DNA from: Argentina anserina
Taxonomy: Eukaryota > Streptophyta > Magnoliopsida > Rosales > Rosaceae
Length of the DNA: 64,000 bases
Assembly (NCBI RefSeq): GCF_933775445.1
Contig: NC_065878.1
Span: 19,480,395 to 19,544,394, forward strand
Direction of reading: 5' to 3'
Below, piece by piece: positions 62,732-64,000 of this stretch; within the stretch, counting starts at the first letter, position 1; the number at the start of each line of letters is the position of its first letter. The notes beneath the pieces were generated by a model that did no database searches, was not told the origin of the DNA, and worked only from the letters and a program-made list of their open reading frames with translations. The position numbers were made by a program, and so were the translations under genes.

Positions 62732-64000
62732 TCAAGCCATGGATTGATCATTTCCATTAGTCACAGAACTATCACCCGGAACTACTCTTCTCTCAACATT
62801 TTTGTAGGTATAACCCCAAGCCAAATACCCATACACACATATATTCAACACATTCAGGGCTGCCAATAGCCAGAAGAAATTGTCCAAGCGACTACTACTC
62901 AAGTCCTTCCCAAACCAACTCCTCCCATCCTTCTTTGTAACATGATCCAAAATAGTAATTAGAGAGCTGCTCATGAAGCTCCCAACCCCAATCACACTCA
63001 AGTACAAAGCAACCCCCAGACTTCTCATTGAGTCTGGAACTTGGTCATAGAAATACTCTTGCAAACCAACCAGAGAAAATGCATCCCCTATTCCAAGAAT
63101 TATGTACTGGGGAGCTAACCAGAACACACTCATAGCTTTTGGATCAGCATAGTCCAGCCTTTTTTGTTCAACTAGTGCCGCCACAAACATTGCCACCACC
63201 GCAAGTAACATCCCTAAGCCGATCCTATGGAGGATGTTCATACCCCTTTCGTTTCCAGTGGCTTTCCGAAGAATTGGAACAACAATTTTGTCATAGACCG
63301 TGACAGAGATTAGCATTGAAATGGCTCCAAGGGAGTAAATGGAGGCCGGTGGGATCTTGAAGTTGTTAGTAACGTTTCGGTTCATTGTAGCAGCCTGTTT
63401 AACAAAGAAGGTCGGGGCTTGTGCTAAACACACTGTATTTGGTAACGAGGTGAACCAAATGGGGATCATGTTCAAGATGAGTTTCAACTCCTCCACTCTT
63501 GTCAATGTAGCCAACCTCCAAGGACTGTGCTTCTGCCCGCCAGATGGATACTCATTCTCTTCAAGTATTGCAGCCTTGTCTAGAAACCTATGGATTAAAT
63601 CCTATTAGTATTGACGTGATGAGATTTGTTGCCTCAAGAATTAACAGTAGTGGAAATATGGTGATAAGTAGTTTACCTGAGCCTTTTCGTGTGAAGTAGA
63701 AGCCTTCCTTGGGAGGACTTCTCTGACCTGGGAACTTCAAATAGCAGATCAGGGTTTTCAGGATTCGGCAAATTTCTTTTTCTAATGGCTGCAACCAAGA
63801 CTTGTAACATGGGTTTCAAAGGGCTTCCTTGTGCTACTCTATAACGGTAACAATACCTCCCCATATAAAACGTCACTATTGTAACAGCCAGGGTGACTGT
63901 AAGAACAAGAGCTGCTACGCCCCAGCTCACCGAGTCCTGAATATAAACAATCACAGTTACACCAAGAAACAGCCCACAACAAAGTGCAAAGTTCCACCAG
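62732..64000 (-). CDS. NRT1/PTR-family (NPF) transporter, 3' part, runs off right edge
   Basis: NPF proteins are proton-coupled transporters of nitrate, peptides, hormones or other metabolites in the plasma or vacuolar membrane. Two exons are visible: from the right edge to 63677, and 63587-62732. They join in frame as LLHTKRLRFLDKAAIL. The visible part includes DSVSWGVAALVLTVTLAVTI, the central cytosolic loop, SGGQKHSPWRLATLTRVEEL (a strong family signature), FKIPPASIYSLGAISML and MSVFWLAPQYIILGIGDAFS. Next come VGLQEYFYDQVPDSMRSLG and two last membrane segments before a hydrophilic tail ending NGNDQSMA. The signature resembles subfamily NPF5. The N-terminal half, with the ExxE[K/R] motif, is outside the window, so substrate and coupling cannot be judged. 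Confidence 0.93.

Overview
The window is nuclear DNA of a flowering plant, most likely a eudicot (a rosid is a guess). Genes are split by short AT-rich introns with GT/AG or, once, GC/AG borders. The proteins are plant types: bifunctional P5CS, plant folylpolyglutamate synthase, DA1, a BELL homeodomain protein, an NRT1/PTR transporter, a receptor-like cytoplasmic kinase and a CC-NLR remnant. Gene models were joined by hand from the sequence; each joined model below stays in frame and sums to a multiple of three unless stated.

Left part (1-12.4 kb): the 5' end of one P5CS gene runs off the left edge on the minus strand. A complete but divergent P5CS gene (20 coding exons) follows in the same orientation, then a YIP1-family Golgi membrane protein. 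Middle-left (12.4-29 kb): a small hAT-type element, a tRNA-Val(CAC), an intronless GT47/exostosin glycosyltransferase and a folylpolyglutamate synthase (16 exons). Next come a decayed duplicate of the 3' half of NEDD1, a frameshifted CC-only NLR fragment and the intact NEDD1 gene.

Middle-right (29-46 kb): a type-1 protein phosphatase catalytic subunit (TOPP) and a damaged RLCK-like gene that lacks the DFG motif. Then a nest of transposons: a 6 kb hAT element with an exact 8-bp target duplication. It contains a 2.6 kb solo LTR with an exact 5-bp duplication and a 171-bp MITE. Removing the hAT element restores an open frame in the sequence it entered.

Right part (46-64 kb): DA1 (11 coding exons), a mitochondrial carrier (7 exons) and a BELL homeodomain gene (4 exons). 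After these lies an array of roughly 155-194-bp AT-rich repeats split by a LINE-like insertion, a second copy of the same MITE and a second Helitron-like end. The 3' part of an NRT1/PTR-family transporter runs off the right edge.

The genes do not form one pathway; proline synthesis, folate, spindle assembly, phosphatase and growth control are independent neighbours. The main points of interest are the tandem divergent P5CS pair, the truncated NEDD1 duplicate, the likely pseudokinase, and a well-ordered nested transposon stack. I found no CRISPR array, operon or clearly new molecular system.
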